Shown here: positions 16,078-24,880 of the stretch, piece after piece
Layout of the letters: every line of letters starts with the position of its first letter
How positions within the stretch are numbered: the first letter of the stretch is position 1
From: MGBC120314 sp964403785
GTDB lineage: Bacteria > Bacillota > Clostridia > Lachnospirales > Lachnospiraceae
Direction: 5' to 3'
DNA length: 31,187 bases
Assembly (NCBI GenBank): GCA_964403785.1
Contig: CAYOHM010000016.1
Location: 1-31,187, forward strand
Position numbers and translations under genes: made by a program
The notes under the pieces: model-generated
Seen by the model: only the letters and a program-made list of their open reading frames with translations
Told to the model about the DNA's origin: nothing
The model's database searches: none

Positions 16078-16890
16078 TTATGACTTGGACTTTATAAGTT
16101 CGTAATAAAACAAATACTGCTGAATTACCCCTGCCACGCCGTCATAGCGCTCAAAGTCAAACCCGTTTGAATAATGTTTTTCAAGTATCTGTTTTATGTG
16201 TGTATCTACCGGAAAAGCATTAATATGATGCAGTCCGAACAGACAGATACAGTTGGCAACCTTCGTACCGATTCCCTTATGTCCTATAAGGCTTTCAAAA
16301 GCCTCATCATAGCTTAGGGTTTTGATTTGATTTAAATATTCAGGATTCTCCCTTGCAAATGCGAACATCTCCTTAAGGTAAATATTGCGATAGCCAAGCC
16401 CCAACGTGCTGTCATCCCAAAATTCATCTGAAACCTCACAGGGCTTCGGAAAACCGTAACAGGTACTGTCGCCCTGCTTTATATGTGCACCTGCGCGATT
16501 ACATATTTTTTCTACGCTGCCCGTTATTCTCGGAATATTATTGTTTTGAGAAATAAGGAATGAAACTATAACCTCCCAGATATCCTGCTTAAGTATCCTT
16601 ATACCCTTTGAGGCTGCATACGCCTGCTTTAAATATTCATCCTGCGAAGCTTCAATAAGTTTTCCTATACCGGCATAATCCGTACCCATATCAAAATATT
16701 CGTACCATATATCATGCCATTCCTTCTCATCGCAGGAAAATATAATTCTGTTACCCTCCTGCTGCATCCTGAGGTAACTGCCGAAGGCAACCACCGAATA
16801 AGTATTATCTTCCTGTTTTTTCCATCTGAAGCACTGTCCGCTTTTGGCAATCTGCTCCAAATCCATGTAATCATCAACAATTTCGTACAT
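16078..16890 (-). CDS. ogg: 8-oxoguanine DNA glycosylase, OGG1 type
   Basis: Bifunctional base-excision enzyme that removes 8-oxoguanine and cuts the strand. The 270-residue protein has the OGG N-terminal domain (SGQCFRWKKQEDNTYSVVAFG near residues 17-37). The helix-hairpin-helix with catalytic lysine (GHKGIGTKVANC, Lys210) and the catalytic aspartate (NAFPVDTHI, Asp229) follow. The GTKVANCICLFGL segment is like human OGG1 and differs from AlkA. It lies 27 bases after ilvA and is probably co-transcribed with it. Together with ilvA it interrupts the usual ftsY-ylxM neighbourhood. Confidence 0.93.
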   Translation of the reverse strand: MYEIVDDYMDLEQIAKSGQCFRWKKQEDNTYSVVAFGSYLRMQQEGNRIIFSCDEKEWHDIWYEYFDMGTDYAGIGKLIEASQDEYLKQAYAASKGIRILKQDIWEVIVSFLISQNNNIPRITGSVEKICNRAGAHIKQGDSTCYGFPKPCEVSDEFWDDSTLGLGYRNIYLKEMFAFARENPEYLNQIKTLSYDEAFESLIGHKGIGTKVANCICLFGLHHINAFPVDTHIKQILEKHYSNGFDFERYDGVAGVIQQYLFYYELIKSKS

Positions 16891-16917
16891 AAAATATCCG
16901 TTCCTGTGCTCGGGTAA

Positions 16918-18129
16918 TTAGAAGCTAGGTCTTACAAGCTTAGGTCTGAAGCCATGTTCCTCAAGAGCCTTAACTATCTGTTCCTTATGTTCATGTCCAA
17001 ATGCCTCCATGGTAACGCGAAGCTCCACTGCTGCATTTCTGTTAGTGCTTACGAACTGATTATGATCCAGCTTAATTACATTGCCCTGATTATCTGCAAT
17101 AACCTGTGCAACCCTTACAAGCTCACCCGGCTTATCCGGAAGGAGCACAGATACGGTAAACACTCTTCCCCTCTCAATAAGACCGAATCTTACGACTGAG
17201 GACATTGTAATAACATCCATATTGCCTCCGCTTAATATCGAAACAATCTTCTTTCCCTTGACATCAAGGTGGTTAAGTGCAGCCACAGAAAGAAGTCCGG
17301 AATTTTCGACTACCATTTTATGATTTTCGACCATATCCAAAAATGCCACGATAAGCTCGTCATCCTCTATTGTTATGACGTCATCGAGATTTTTCTTAAG
17401 ATATGGGAAAAGGAGCTTGCCCGGTGTCTTAACTGCTGTACCGTCAGCTATTGTACTTGCAGACTTAAGTGTTACCACCTTATCCGCCTTTAATGATTCC
17501 TGCAGACAGTTAGCGCCCGCCGGTTCAACCCCGATTACTTTGATTTTAGGGTTAAGGAGCTTTGCAAGTGTTGAAACACCCGTTGCAAGTCCGCCTCCGC
17601 CAACAGGTACAAGTATATAATCCACTGTTGGAAGCTCCTTGATGATTTCCATGGCAATGGAGCCCTGACCTGTTGCAACTGCCAAATCATCAAAAGGATG
17701 CACAAATGTATAACCTTTTTCCTTTGCAAGCTCAAGCGCATGCGCACATGCCTCATCATATACATCTCCGTAGAGAATTACATCAGCTCCATAGCTTTTT
17801 GTGCGGTTAACCTTCATAAGAGGTGTTGTTGTAGGCATAACAACCGTCGCTTTAACACCGTAAATCTTGGCTGCATATGCAACACCCTGTGCATGGTTTC
17901 CTGCTGATGCAGTAATAAGACCTTTTTGACGTTCTTCATCCGAAAGCGTACTAATCTTATAGTACGCGCCTCTTACCTTGTATGCACCTGTATACTGCAT
18001 ATTTTCAGGCTTTAAATAAACCTTATTGCCCGTCTGGCTGCTGAAATACTCACTGTAAATAAGATTAGTATTAAGGGTAACCTCCTTGACTTTTTCTGCT
18101 GCTTCTTCAAACTTTTCCAAAGTTAACAT
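16918..18129 (-). CDS. ilvA: Threonine ammonia-lyase with C-terminal ACT domain
   Basis: PLP enzyme that deaminates L-threonine to 2-oxobutanoate and ammonia, either for isoleucine synthesis or for catabolism. The PLP lysine is Lys51 in TGAYKVRGAYYK. The substrate loop SAGNHAQGVAYAA and the phosphate-binding VPVGGGGLATGVS follow. A single ACT domain covers about residues 325-400 (FTVSVLLPDKPGELVRVAQVI). The 403-residue length fits the tdcB/ilvA short form, not the 500-residue biosynthetic form of E. coli. The ACT domain suggests allosteric control, but the effector cannot be read from sequence. No T-box or leader fits in the 35-bp gap after ftsY. Confidence 0.93.
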   Translation of the reverse strand: MLTLEKFEEAAEKVKEVTLNTNLIYSEYFSSQTGNKVYLKPENMQYTGAYKVRGAYYKISTLSDEERQKGLITASAGNHAQGVAYAAKIYGVKATVVMPTTTPLMKVNRTKSYGADVILYGDVYDEACAHALELAKEKGYTFVHPFDDLAVATGQGSIAMEIIKELPTVDYILVPVGGGGLATGVSTLAKLLNPKIKVIGVEPAGANCLQESLKADKVVTLKSASTIADGTAVKTPGKLLFPYLKKNLDDVITIEDDELIVAFLDMVENHKMVVENSGLLSVAALNHLDVKGKKIVSILSGGNMDVITMSSVVRFGLIERGRVFTVSVLLPDKPGELVRVAQVIADNQGNVIKLDHNQFVSTNRNAAVELRVTMEAFGHEHKEQIVKALEEHGFRPKLVRPSF

Positions 18130-18164
18130 TGTTATATATCCTTCTTTCTTATGAATTGTAGTAA

Positions 18165-19094
18165 TTAATTTATTTCATCAGGCTTTACATCAAATAACGC
18201 ATTGACAAATTCATCCGCATCAAACTTCTGCAAATCCTCCACCTGCTCTCCGACACCTATGTATTTCACAGGAATACCATACTCAGCCTGAATCGCAATG
18301 GCAATGCCGCCCTTGGCCGTACCATCCATTTTGGTAAGAATTATACCGGTAACATTGGTTACATCCTTAAACTCCTTAAGCTGTGAAAGTGCATTCTGAC
18401 CCGTTGTAGCGTCAAGGACAATAAAATTTTCCCTATATGCATCAGAATACTCCTTATCAATAATTCTGTCAATTTTCCTCAATTCTTCCATAAGATTTTT
18501 CTTATTGTGAAGACGTCCCGCGGTATCGCACAGAAGAATGTCAACATTTCTGGCTTTAGCCGAAGAAACAGCGTCATAAACAACTGCAGCAGGATCCGAG
18601 CCCTCGGACTGTGCAATCATATCAGTTCCGGTGCGTTTCGACCATTCTTCAAGCTGCTCTATGGCGGCGGCACGGAATGTATCAGCCGCGGCAAGCAGAA
18701 CCTTTTTACCCTGATTTTTGAATTGTCCTGCAAGTTTACCGACCGAGGTTGTCTTGCCGACTCCATTTACACCTATCACAAGTATGACCGACCTGCGGTT
18801 TTCAAACTCATAGCTGTTGGCGCCAAGATTCATCTGTTCCTTTATGCTTTCTATAAGGAGATTCTTACATTCCAAGGGCTTTTTGATGTGCTGCTCCTTA
18901 ACCTTTTCCTTAAGGCTGTCGAGAATATCCTGTGTGGTCTTTACACCCACATCACCCATTATAAGGATTTCCTCCAGCTCATCATAAAAATCATCATCAA
19001 TCTCGGAGAATCCGTTAAAAACCGAATCTATACCTGACACGATATTATCACGTGTCTTTGTAAGACCCTCAACTAATTTGCTAAAAAATCCCAT
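18165..19094 (-). CDS. ftsY: Signal recognition particle receptor FtsY
   Basis: Membrane-associated GTPase that receives the SRP-ribosome complex. The P-loop GVNGVGKT is at residues 108-115, followed by DTFRAAAIEQLEEW, DTAGRLHNK and TKMDGTAKGG. The N domain is short and there is no long acidic extension, as is common in Firmicutes. 309 residues. A GGTGG site precedes the ATG. It follows smc by 59 bases, the conserved order rnc-smc-ftsY. Confidence 0.97.
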   Translation of the reverse strand: MGFFSKLVEGLTKTRDNIVSGIDSVFNGFSEIDDDFYDELEEILIMGDVGVKTTQDILDSLKEKVKEQHIKKPLECKNLLIESIKEQMNLGANSYEFENRRSVILVIGVNGVGKTTSVGKLAGQFKNQGKKVLLAAADTFRAAAIEQLEEWSKRTGTDMIAQSEGSDPAAVVYDAVSSAKARNVDILLCDTAGRLHNKKNLMEELRKIDRIIDKEYSDAYRENFIVLDATTGQNALSQLKEFKDVTNVTGIILTKMDGTAKGGIAIAIQAEYGIPVKYIGVGEQVEDLQKFDADEFVNALFDVKPDEIN

Positions 19095-19153
19095 TTATCC
19101 ACCATATACTTTCCGCTGTCACATATCAAATCGAATATTTGCAATGCCACAGC

Positions 19154-22100
19154 TTAATTTTTATTATCAGATTTTTCAAGGTCCTTTTCAATAAGGTCCA
19201 CCGAAACAAGGGTTGAAACACCCATTTCCGGCATCGTAATACCATAAAGTCTGTCAGCCGCAGCCATGGTTCCTCGACGGTGTGTGATTACAATAAACTG
19301 TGTGTTCTTGGTAAGCTTATGTAAGTACTGTGCATATCTTGTTACATTTGAATCATCAAGTGCGGCTTCAATTTCATCAAGCAGACAGAATGGTGATGGT
19401 TTAAGGTTTTGGATGGCAAATAGAAGTGCTATTGCGGTAAGTGCCTTTTCTCCACCGGATAACTGCATCATATTCTGAAGCTTCTTGCCCGGCGGCTGCG
19501 AAATAATCAAAATTCCGGCCTCCAGTATATCCTCGTCGCCAACCAGCTCAATTGTTCCCTTGCCGCCTCCGAAAAGTTCCTTAAACACCTTGTCAAATTC
19601 AACCTTAATCTGATTAAATTTTTCCTCAAACTGGACTCTCATGCCAGTGTCAAGTTCCTCTATAATCTTTTCAAGCGTTTCCTTTGCCGTAACAAGATCA
19701 TCATGCTGGGTCTTTAAGAAATTATATCTCTCAGAAATCTCTTTGTAATCCTCAATGGCATTTACATTTACATCTCCAAGCCCTTTAATGTTATTTTTGA
19801 GTGATGAAACATTTCTCTTGATTTCATTAAGGTCCGTCAGATTTTCATTTTTTTGCATAAGTGCTACGCTTAACGTGATTTCATACTCATTCCACATATA
19901 CTCATACTGGGCATCGTTAGCATCATTAAGCTTTTCAATCTGGGAATTCAGCCTGAAGGTTTCTTTATCCAGCTCTGAAATTGAAGCTGTAAGTTTTTCT
20001 CTCTTATCGAAAAACTCCTTATGCGTTCTGTTCTTCTCATCCTTACGGTTCTTTAATTCGGCTGATTTCTTTTCATATTCTTCTGTGTACTTAATTATAT
20101 CGTCAATATTCTGTTTTAATATTTCAATATCCTTTTTCTTGCCATCCACTTCATCCTTGGATGTTCCGATTCTGGCACGAAGCTCGTCAAGCTCTTGATT
20201 TAATGCGGCAATTTCTTCATCAACACGCCCTATATTTTCAAGCACAAATGAATCCTTTTGAGAAAGTGTCGAGTAAACCAGATGCACCGCTTCCGCCTGC
20301 TTTATTGCCTCAAGCTCCCTGCCGCTTATTACCTCAAGAGCCGCAGATGCCTTCTCTATATTCTTTTGTGCCTCTTCATTTCGTTTATCAAATTCAGACA
20401 GCTCCTGCGCAATGTTCTTAACATTTAACTTAATATCCGCAATCTGTCCATCTATCTGTGCAGCCTCATTTGCAGAGTCCTGATATGAAGAAATTATCTC
20501 TTTTCTCTTGTCAACTGCCTGCTTATAATTCATTTCGGCAGTATTTCGCATAACCATGGTGTCACGAAGGGTTTTATTATTTTCCTCAAGAGTTGTCCTG
20601 AGTTCTCCGACAAGATTACGAAGTCTTTTTATTTCTTCTTCGTTCACCTTGATTTGTTCGGATACAGTCTTAACCTGTGAGGTGAGCTCCTCTATTTCCC
20701 TTCTTCTTCCAAGAAGATTATTGGAATTTTTAAATGCACCACCGGTCATTGAGCCGCCCGGATTTAACTGGTCTCCCTCAAGTGTAACTATCCTGAGTGA
20801 ATATTTATACTTTCTGGCAATGTTAAGCGCATTATCTATATTATCCACCACAAGGACACGTCCAAGAAGATATTTGGCAAGCTCTGTATATTCAAATGAC
20901 ACCTTCACGAGGTCACTCGCAATGCCGACAACGCCTGCTTCCTTAAGGCATGGCTCCTTGGCAAGTGTATTCTTTCCCGAAATCGCCGACAAAGGAAGGA
21001 AAGTGGCACGCCCCAGCTTATTTTCCTTGAGATAGGCAATAAGCGACTTGGCTGTATTTTCATTGTCAGTTACAACGTTCTGGATAGTCGCACCAAGAGC
21101 TGTTTCAATCGCAAGCTCGTATTTTTTTTCAACCTTTACAATATCCGCGATAACGCCCACAATACCAGGATTGCTATCCTTTTGCTCCATTACCTTCTTG
21201 ATACTGTTGCCATAGCCCTCATATCTTTCGGTAAGGCTTCTTAACGCCTCCAGTCTGGATTTGCTTGAATGATACTGCTGCTGCTGCTTATTTACCTCGG
21301 CTGTCATATCCGAAACCTTTGCTCTTGTAGCTGCAATCTCGTCCGTAAGCTCCTTGATAGTCGCATTAAGAGAATCTATACGAATATTTACTTCATCAAA
21401 TTCTGACTTATATTTCTTCTCGGCATCTACCCAGACCGCCTCGTCACTCTTTCCTTTCAGGATTTTGCTTGTAAGCTCAGCCTTTCGGATTCCAATCTGC
21501 TCCAGCATAGCCTCATAACGCTTGCTGTCGGACTGTGTTTCAGCCTTCTCATTAAGGAGCTCGATAATATCATTTTTATTATCTTCAATCTGCTGGTTTA
21601 AAGCTGCAATCTCACTTCGGATATTCTCCAAAGCAGCTTCGGCTGAATTTTTTTCTGCCTCCTGCGCCTTGAGTTCTGTTTTTGCTTCCTCTCTTTGAAG
21701 ATTATAGCGTTCTCTTTCTTCTTTCTTTGATTCAATATTCTTATTTATGGTTGCTATACGCTCGGATAAGTGCTCATCATTAACCAGCAGGGTATTAATC
21801 TGCTCGTTGCAGACATTAATCTGGCCTTCAAGACGTCCCTTGTTTACAACCATTTCATTAATTTTTTCACTATATTCTTCAATAAGATTATTTAATTCCT
21901 CGATTTCACCCTCAAGGTGCTCATACTCTTCCTTAATTGAATCATTTTCCGCCTGTTTTTGATTAAGTTCACTGCTTGCAAGCTCGTATTTGCCTGTAAC
22001 CTCTGTAAGCTGCTCCTTAATCCTCTCAGTTTCAAGCAGGAACAAATTAACCTCGTAATTTTTGAGCTCCTCCTTATACGCAAGGTACTGCTTTGCCTTT

Positions 22101-22729
22101 TCAGCCTGACGAGAAAGAGGTCCGACCTGTTTTTCAAGCTCTGACAGGATATCATTTACACGCGTAAGATTTGCCTGCTCCTCTTCAAGCTTCTTAATAG
22201 AAGCCGCCTTTCTTTTCTTAAACTTCACAATACCGGCTGCTTCGTCAAAAAGCTCTCTTCTTTCATCGGGCTTACCGCTTAGAATACGGTCAATCTGACC
22301 TTGTCCTATAATGGAATAACCCTCCTTGCCGATACCCGTATCATAAAAAAGCTCATTAATATCCTTGAGCCTGCACTCATTGCCATTGATAAGATACTGG
22401 CTCTCGCCCGACCTGTAAACCTTTCTGGTGACAACCACCTCATCATAATCTATCGAAAGTGCCCTGTCCGAATTATCCAGCGTGATTGCAACATACGCAA
22501 AGCTGACAGGTTTTCTGATTTCTGTACCTGAGAATATGACATCCTCCATTTTAGCACCACGAAGCTGTTTGGCACTCTGCTCACCCAGCACCCAGCGCAC
22601 CGCATCTGCAACATTACTTTTACCGCTGCCATTGGGTCCTACAATGCCCGTAATACCGTTATGAAATTCAAAAAGTATTCGATTTGCAAATGACTTAAAG
22701 CCCTGTACTTCTATACTCTTTAAATACAT
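19154..22729 (-). CDS. smc: Chromosome segregation protein SMC
   Basis: Condensin ATPase that organises and separates sister chromosomes together with ScpA and ScpB. The 1191-residue protein has a Walker A head (GPNGSGKSNVADAVRWVLGEQ, residues 32-52). A long coiled coil to about residue 500 follows, then a hinge (roughly 515-660, GVIADIVKVEKKYELAIETAL). A second coiled coil follows, and the C-terminal head has LSGGEKALTAIALLFA and Walker B PFCLLDEIEAALDD. Its ATG overlaps the rnc stop (TAATG), implying coupled translation. Length and domain order are normal. Confidence 0.98.
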   Translation of the reverse strand: MYLKSIEVQGFKSFANRILFEFHNGITGIVGPNGSGKSNVADAVRWVLGEQSAKQLRGAKMEDVIFSGTEIRKPVSFAYVAITLDNSDRALSIDYDEVVVTRKVYRSGESQYLINGNECRLKDINELFYDTGIGKEGYSIIGQGQIDRILSGKPDERRELFDEAAGIVKFKKRKAASIKKLEEEQANLTRVNDILSELEKQVGPLSRQAEKAKQYLAYKEELKNYEVNLFLLETERIKEQLTEVTGKYELASSELNQKQAENDSIKEEYEHLEGEIEELNNLIEEYSEKINEMVVNKGRLEGQINVCNEQINTLLVNDEHLSERIATINKNIESKKEERERYNLQREEAKTELKAQEAEKNSAEAALENIRSEIAALNQQIEDNKNDIIELLNEKAETQSDSKRYEAMLEQIGIRKAELTSKILKGKSDEAVWVDAEKKYKSEFDEVNIRIDSLNATIKELTDEIAATRAKVSDMTAEVNKQQQQYHSSKSRLEALRSLTERYEGYGNSIKKVMEQKDSNPGIVGVIADIVKVEKKYELAIETALGATIQNVVTDNENTAKSLIAYLKENKLGRATFLPLSAISGKNTLAKEPCLKEAGVVGIASDLVKVSFEYTELAKYLLGRVLVVDNIDNALNIARKYKYSLRIVTLEGDQLNPGGSMTGGAFKNSNNLLGRRREIEELTSQVKTVSEQIKVNEEEIKRLRNLVGELRTTLEENNKTLRDTMVMRNTAEMNYKQAVDKRKEIISSYQDSANEAAQIDGQIADIKLNVKNIAQELSEFDKRNEEAQKNIEKASAALEVISGRELEAIKQAEAVHLVYSTLSQKDSFVLENIGRVDEEIAALNQELDELRARIGTSKDEVDGKKKDIEILKQNIDDIIKYTEEYEKKSAELKNRKDEKNRTHKEFFDKREKLTASISELDKETFRLNSQIEKLNDANDAQYEYMWNEYEITLSVALMQKNENLTDLNEIKRNVSSLKNNIKGLGDVNVNAIEDYKEISERYNFLKTQHDDLVTAKETLEKIIEELDTGMRVQFEEKFNQIKVEFDKVFKELFGGGKGTIELVGDEDILEAGILIISQPPGKKLQNMMQLSGGEKALTAIALLFAIQNLKPSPFCLLDEIEAALDDSNVTRYAQYLHKLTKNTQFIVITHRRGTMAAADRLYGITMPEMGVSTLVSVDLIEKDLEKSDNKN

Positions 22730-23439
22730 TAATTATTCCTCGTTTCATTATTCTGTGCCCTGATTGCCAAAATCGCATTATAGGCAGCCTGCTGTTGTGC
22801 AGCCTTCTTGGTCCTGCCAATGCCATGGCCTACTTCAATACCATCGACAAGCGCCCTGACCTCAAATTTCTTATTATGGTCCGGTCCACTCTCACTTACC
22901 ATTTCATAGGAAAGTTTTTTGTTATTCTGTGTCTGCACCATTTCCTGAAGGATAGATTTACTATCATAAAAGAGCTGTTTAGCCGAAATATCCTTAAGGA
23001 TAAACCTGTATATAAACTCTTTCGCGTTAGTAAACCCACCATCCAGATATATTGCTCCAATCAGAGCCTCCATTGCATCCGAGGTCACGGAATCCCTCAT
23101 TCTTCCTCCGGTTTGATCTTCTCCCTTTCCCAAAAGCAGATAATCTCCAAGACAAATATCCCTGCTGCACAAAGCCAGTGTAGGCTCACATACAATGCTT
23201 GCCCTGTTTCTGGTCATCTCACCCTCGGGCATTTGTGAAAAAGAGGTAAAAAGATACTCACTTACTACAATTTCAAGAACCGCATCCCCCAAAAACTCAA
23301 GTCTTTCGTTACAGGCTAACTTATTGAGCCTATGCTCACTTATAAATGAACTGTGTGTCATGGCATGACGCAAAAGTTCGCCATCATTAAACGTATATCC
23401 TATATTTTTTTCAAGTTCTTTTAAATTTTTATTAGACAT
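22729..23439 (-). CDS. rnc: Ribonuclease III
   Basis: Double-strand-specific RNase that processes rRNA precursors and other structured transcripts. The signature NERLEFLGDAVLEIVVSEYLF (about residues 44-64) and the second catalytic segment DAMEALIGAIYLDGG are intact. A C-terminal double-stranded RNA-binding domain ends with GRTKKAAQQQAAYNAI. 236 residues is normal. It is coupled to smc downstream. A 13-bp hairpin lies about 26 bases before its start codon, a possible self-cleavage site. Confidence 0.98.
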   Translation of the reverse strand: MSNKNLKELEKNIGYTFNDGELLRHAMTHSSFISEHRLNKLACNERLEFLGDAVLEIVVSEYLFTSFSQMPEGEMTRNRASIVCEPTLALCSRDICLGDYLLLGKGEDQTGGRMRDSVTSDAMEALIGAIYLDGGFTNAKEFIYRFILKDISAKQLFYDSKSILQEMVQTQNNKKLSYEMVSESGPDHNKKFEVRALVDGIEVGHGIGRTKKAAQQQAAYNAILAIRAQNNETRNN

Positions 23440-23464
23440 TCCTCTGCCACCTTAAACTTTTGCA

Positions 23465-23505
23465 TAATATATAAGACCATCCCGGTAAGACAGTCTTATA
23501 TATTA
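23465..23505 (-). repeat. Perfect 13-bp hairpin between acpP and rnc
   Basis: TAATATATAAGAC and its complement GTCTTATATATTA form a perfect stem around a 15-nt loop. There is no T run after it on the minus strand, so it is a poor intrinsic terminator. It may be a processing or stability hairpin in an acpP-rnc transcript. Confidence 0.75.
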
Positions 23506-23530
23506 ACACTATGTTATTATTAAATAATGA

Positions 23531-23761
23531 TTAGTTAATAGCAGCCTTAATCTGTTCAACAGCATCGGCAACAGTAACGATATTTTCAGCAGCATCATTT
23601 GCAATCTCAATATCGAATTCTTCTTCAATTCCCATCAAAATCTGGAACACATCAAGAGAATCCGCCCCTAAATCATCAACAAATGTTGTGTCCATTGTAA
23701 TCTCGTCAGCATCAACATTTAATACCTCTGCAATAATTTTCTGTAATTTTTCAAATTCCAT
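23531..23761 (-). CDS. acpP: Acyl carrier protein
   Basis: Small acidic carrier (76 residues) that holds growing fatty acids on a phosphopantetheine arm. The attachment serine is Ser35 in DDLGADSLDVFQILMGIEEEF. The start MEFEKLQ at 23761 has an AAAGGA site at a normal distance; the in-frame ATG at 23770 abuts that site and was rejected. It follows plsX, as is usual, and supplies acyl-ACP to PlsX. Confidence 0.97.
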   Translation of the reverse strand: MEFEKLQKIIAEVLNVDADEITMDTTFVDDLGADSLDVFQILMGIEEEFDIEIANDAAENIVTVADAVEQIKAAIN

Positions 23762-23781
23762 GATAAACATCCTTTCAAATA

Positions 23782-24795
23782 CTATTCATTTTCTTTATTT
23801 AACATTTCTTTTATTTTCTCATTAATTCCCTGCTCTTTAAAGGCCGCACATTGAATAATCGATGCGCTAATCTCCTTTGCGGTAGAGTTTCCATGAGTCT
23901 TTACAACAAGTCCGTTAAGACCAATAAGAGGCGCTCCGCCGTACTCACTGGCATCAAAAGACTTGAGTGTTTTCTTTAATGCGGGCTTAACTAAAACTGC
24001 ACCTATCTTGCTTCTTAAATTTGACATCATACCTTCCTTCACCTTAGAAATAAGTGTAGCTCCGACACCTTCATAAAGCTTCAGGATAACATTTCCCACA
24101 AATGCTTCACAAACTACAACATCAACCTCGCCCTTAGGAATATCTCTTGCCTCAATACTTCCGACAAAATTAATATCACTGCAGTTCTTAAGAAGCGGAT
24201 ATGTTTCTTTGACAAGCTGATTGCCCTTTTCCTCTTCAACGCCGATATTAACAAGTCCTACCTTGGGATTCTTAACACCCATAACATATTCCATATATAT
24301 CGAGCCCATCTTGGCAAACTGTACAAGATGTGATGCTCTCGCATCTACATTTGCTCCGCAGTCGATAAGAAGCGAAAAACCTTTGCCAGTTGGGATAAGC
24401 GGTGCAAGCGGCGGTCTTTCAACGCCCTTGATTCTGCCTACAATTACCTGTCCTCCTACCAATACGGCGCCAGAGCTTCCCGCTGAAACGAAAGCGTCAG
24501 CCTCCTTATCCTTTACCATATGCATACCAACCACAAGAGAAGAATCCTTCTTCTTCTTAATTGCCATAACCGGCGGTTCACCGGTTTCTATAACTTCAGT
24601 GGTATTTCTTATGGAAATCTTTTCTTCATTATATGTATATTTTGAAAGTTCAGAACGGATAATTTCTTCGTTACCTGTCAAAACAACATAAATATTATCC
24701 TTTGAATTTACAGCATCAACTGCACCCTTAATAGGCTCAACAGGAGCATTATCACCACCCATGGCATCCACTGCAACTATGATCTTATCTTCCAT
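23782..24795 (-). CDS. plsX: Phosphate acyltransferase PlsX
   Basis: Peripheral membrane enzyme that converts acyl-ACP to acyl-phosphate, the donor used by PlsY. The 337 residues open with IIVAVDAMGGDNAPVEPIKGAV. They include ETGEPPVMAIKKKKDSSLVVGM, the AFVSAGSSGAVLVGG loop and PTGKGFSLLIDCGANVDARASHLVQFAKMG, all typical of the family. The ATG at 24795 has GGAG four bases upstream, while a perfect AGGAGG lies about 30 bases upstream and serves a possible small ORF. In many Firmicutes rpmF or fapR lies directly upstream; here a palindromic element and two membrane-protein genes intervene. Confidence 0.97.
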   Translation of the reverse strand: MEDKIIVAVDAMGGDNAPVEPIKGAVDAVNSKDNIYVVLTGNEEIIRSELSKYTYNEEKISIRNTTEVIETGEPPVMAIKKKKDSSLVVGMHMVKDKEADAFVSAGSSGAVLVGGQVIVGRIKGVERPPLAPLIPTGKGFSLLIDCGANVDARASHLVQFAKMGSIYMEYVMGVKNPKVGLVNIGVEEEKGNQLVKETYPLLKNCSDINFVGSIEARDIPKGEVDVVVCEAFVGNVILKLYEGVGATLISKVKEGMMSNLRSKIGAVLVKPALKKTLKSFDASEYGGAPLIGLNGLVVKTHGNSTAKEISASIIQCAAFKEQGINEKIKEMLNKENE

Positions 24796-24821
24796 TTCAC
24801 TCCATTTTTCGTGTATGACAC
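24777..24821 (-). CDS. Possible 14-codon leader ORF overlapping the plsX start
   Basis: A perfect AGGAGG (24830-24825) is followed three bases later by GTG and an ORF of 14 codons (MSYTKNGVKWKIRS) that stops 19 bases inside plsX. The short spacing is a weakness. If translated, it could couple or regulate plsX translation. Confidence 0.3.
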   Translation of the reverse strand: MSYTKNGVKWKIRS

Positions 24822-24847
24822 TTTCCTCCTAAATTATATTCCAGTAC

Positions 24848-24876
24848 ATAATATACTAAAACTCATTTTATATCAA
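24848..24876 (-). promoter_or_regulatory. Sigma-A-like promoter of plsX
   Basis: Minus-strand TTGATA (24876-24871), 17 bases, then TATTAT (24853-24848), about 50 bases upstream of the plsX ATG. The -35 box lies four bases from the outer arm of the palindromic element. Confidence 0.65.
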
Positions 24877-24880
24877 CAAC

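Noticed and set aside
18130..18164. T-box or other leader for ilvA
   Set aside because: The gap after ftsY is 35 bases, too short for any such leader.
18507..19037. Long plus-strand open frame (176 codons) opposite ftsY
   Set aside because: It is antisense to a well-conserved gene, has no ribosome site, and its cysteine-rich low-quality composition is typical of an antisense shadow.
19755..21035. Several plus-strand open frames opposite smc
   Set aside because: Serine- and phenylalanine-rich products mirror the Glu/Lys-rich coiled coil on the other strand; no start signals.
24841..24859. FapR operator upstream of plsX
   Set aside because: TTAGTA and a weak TACTGG half-site are present on the minus strand, but they are seven bases apart and the second half matches poorly; the known operator has closer, symmetric halves.
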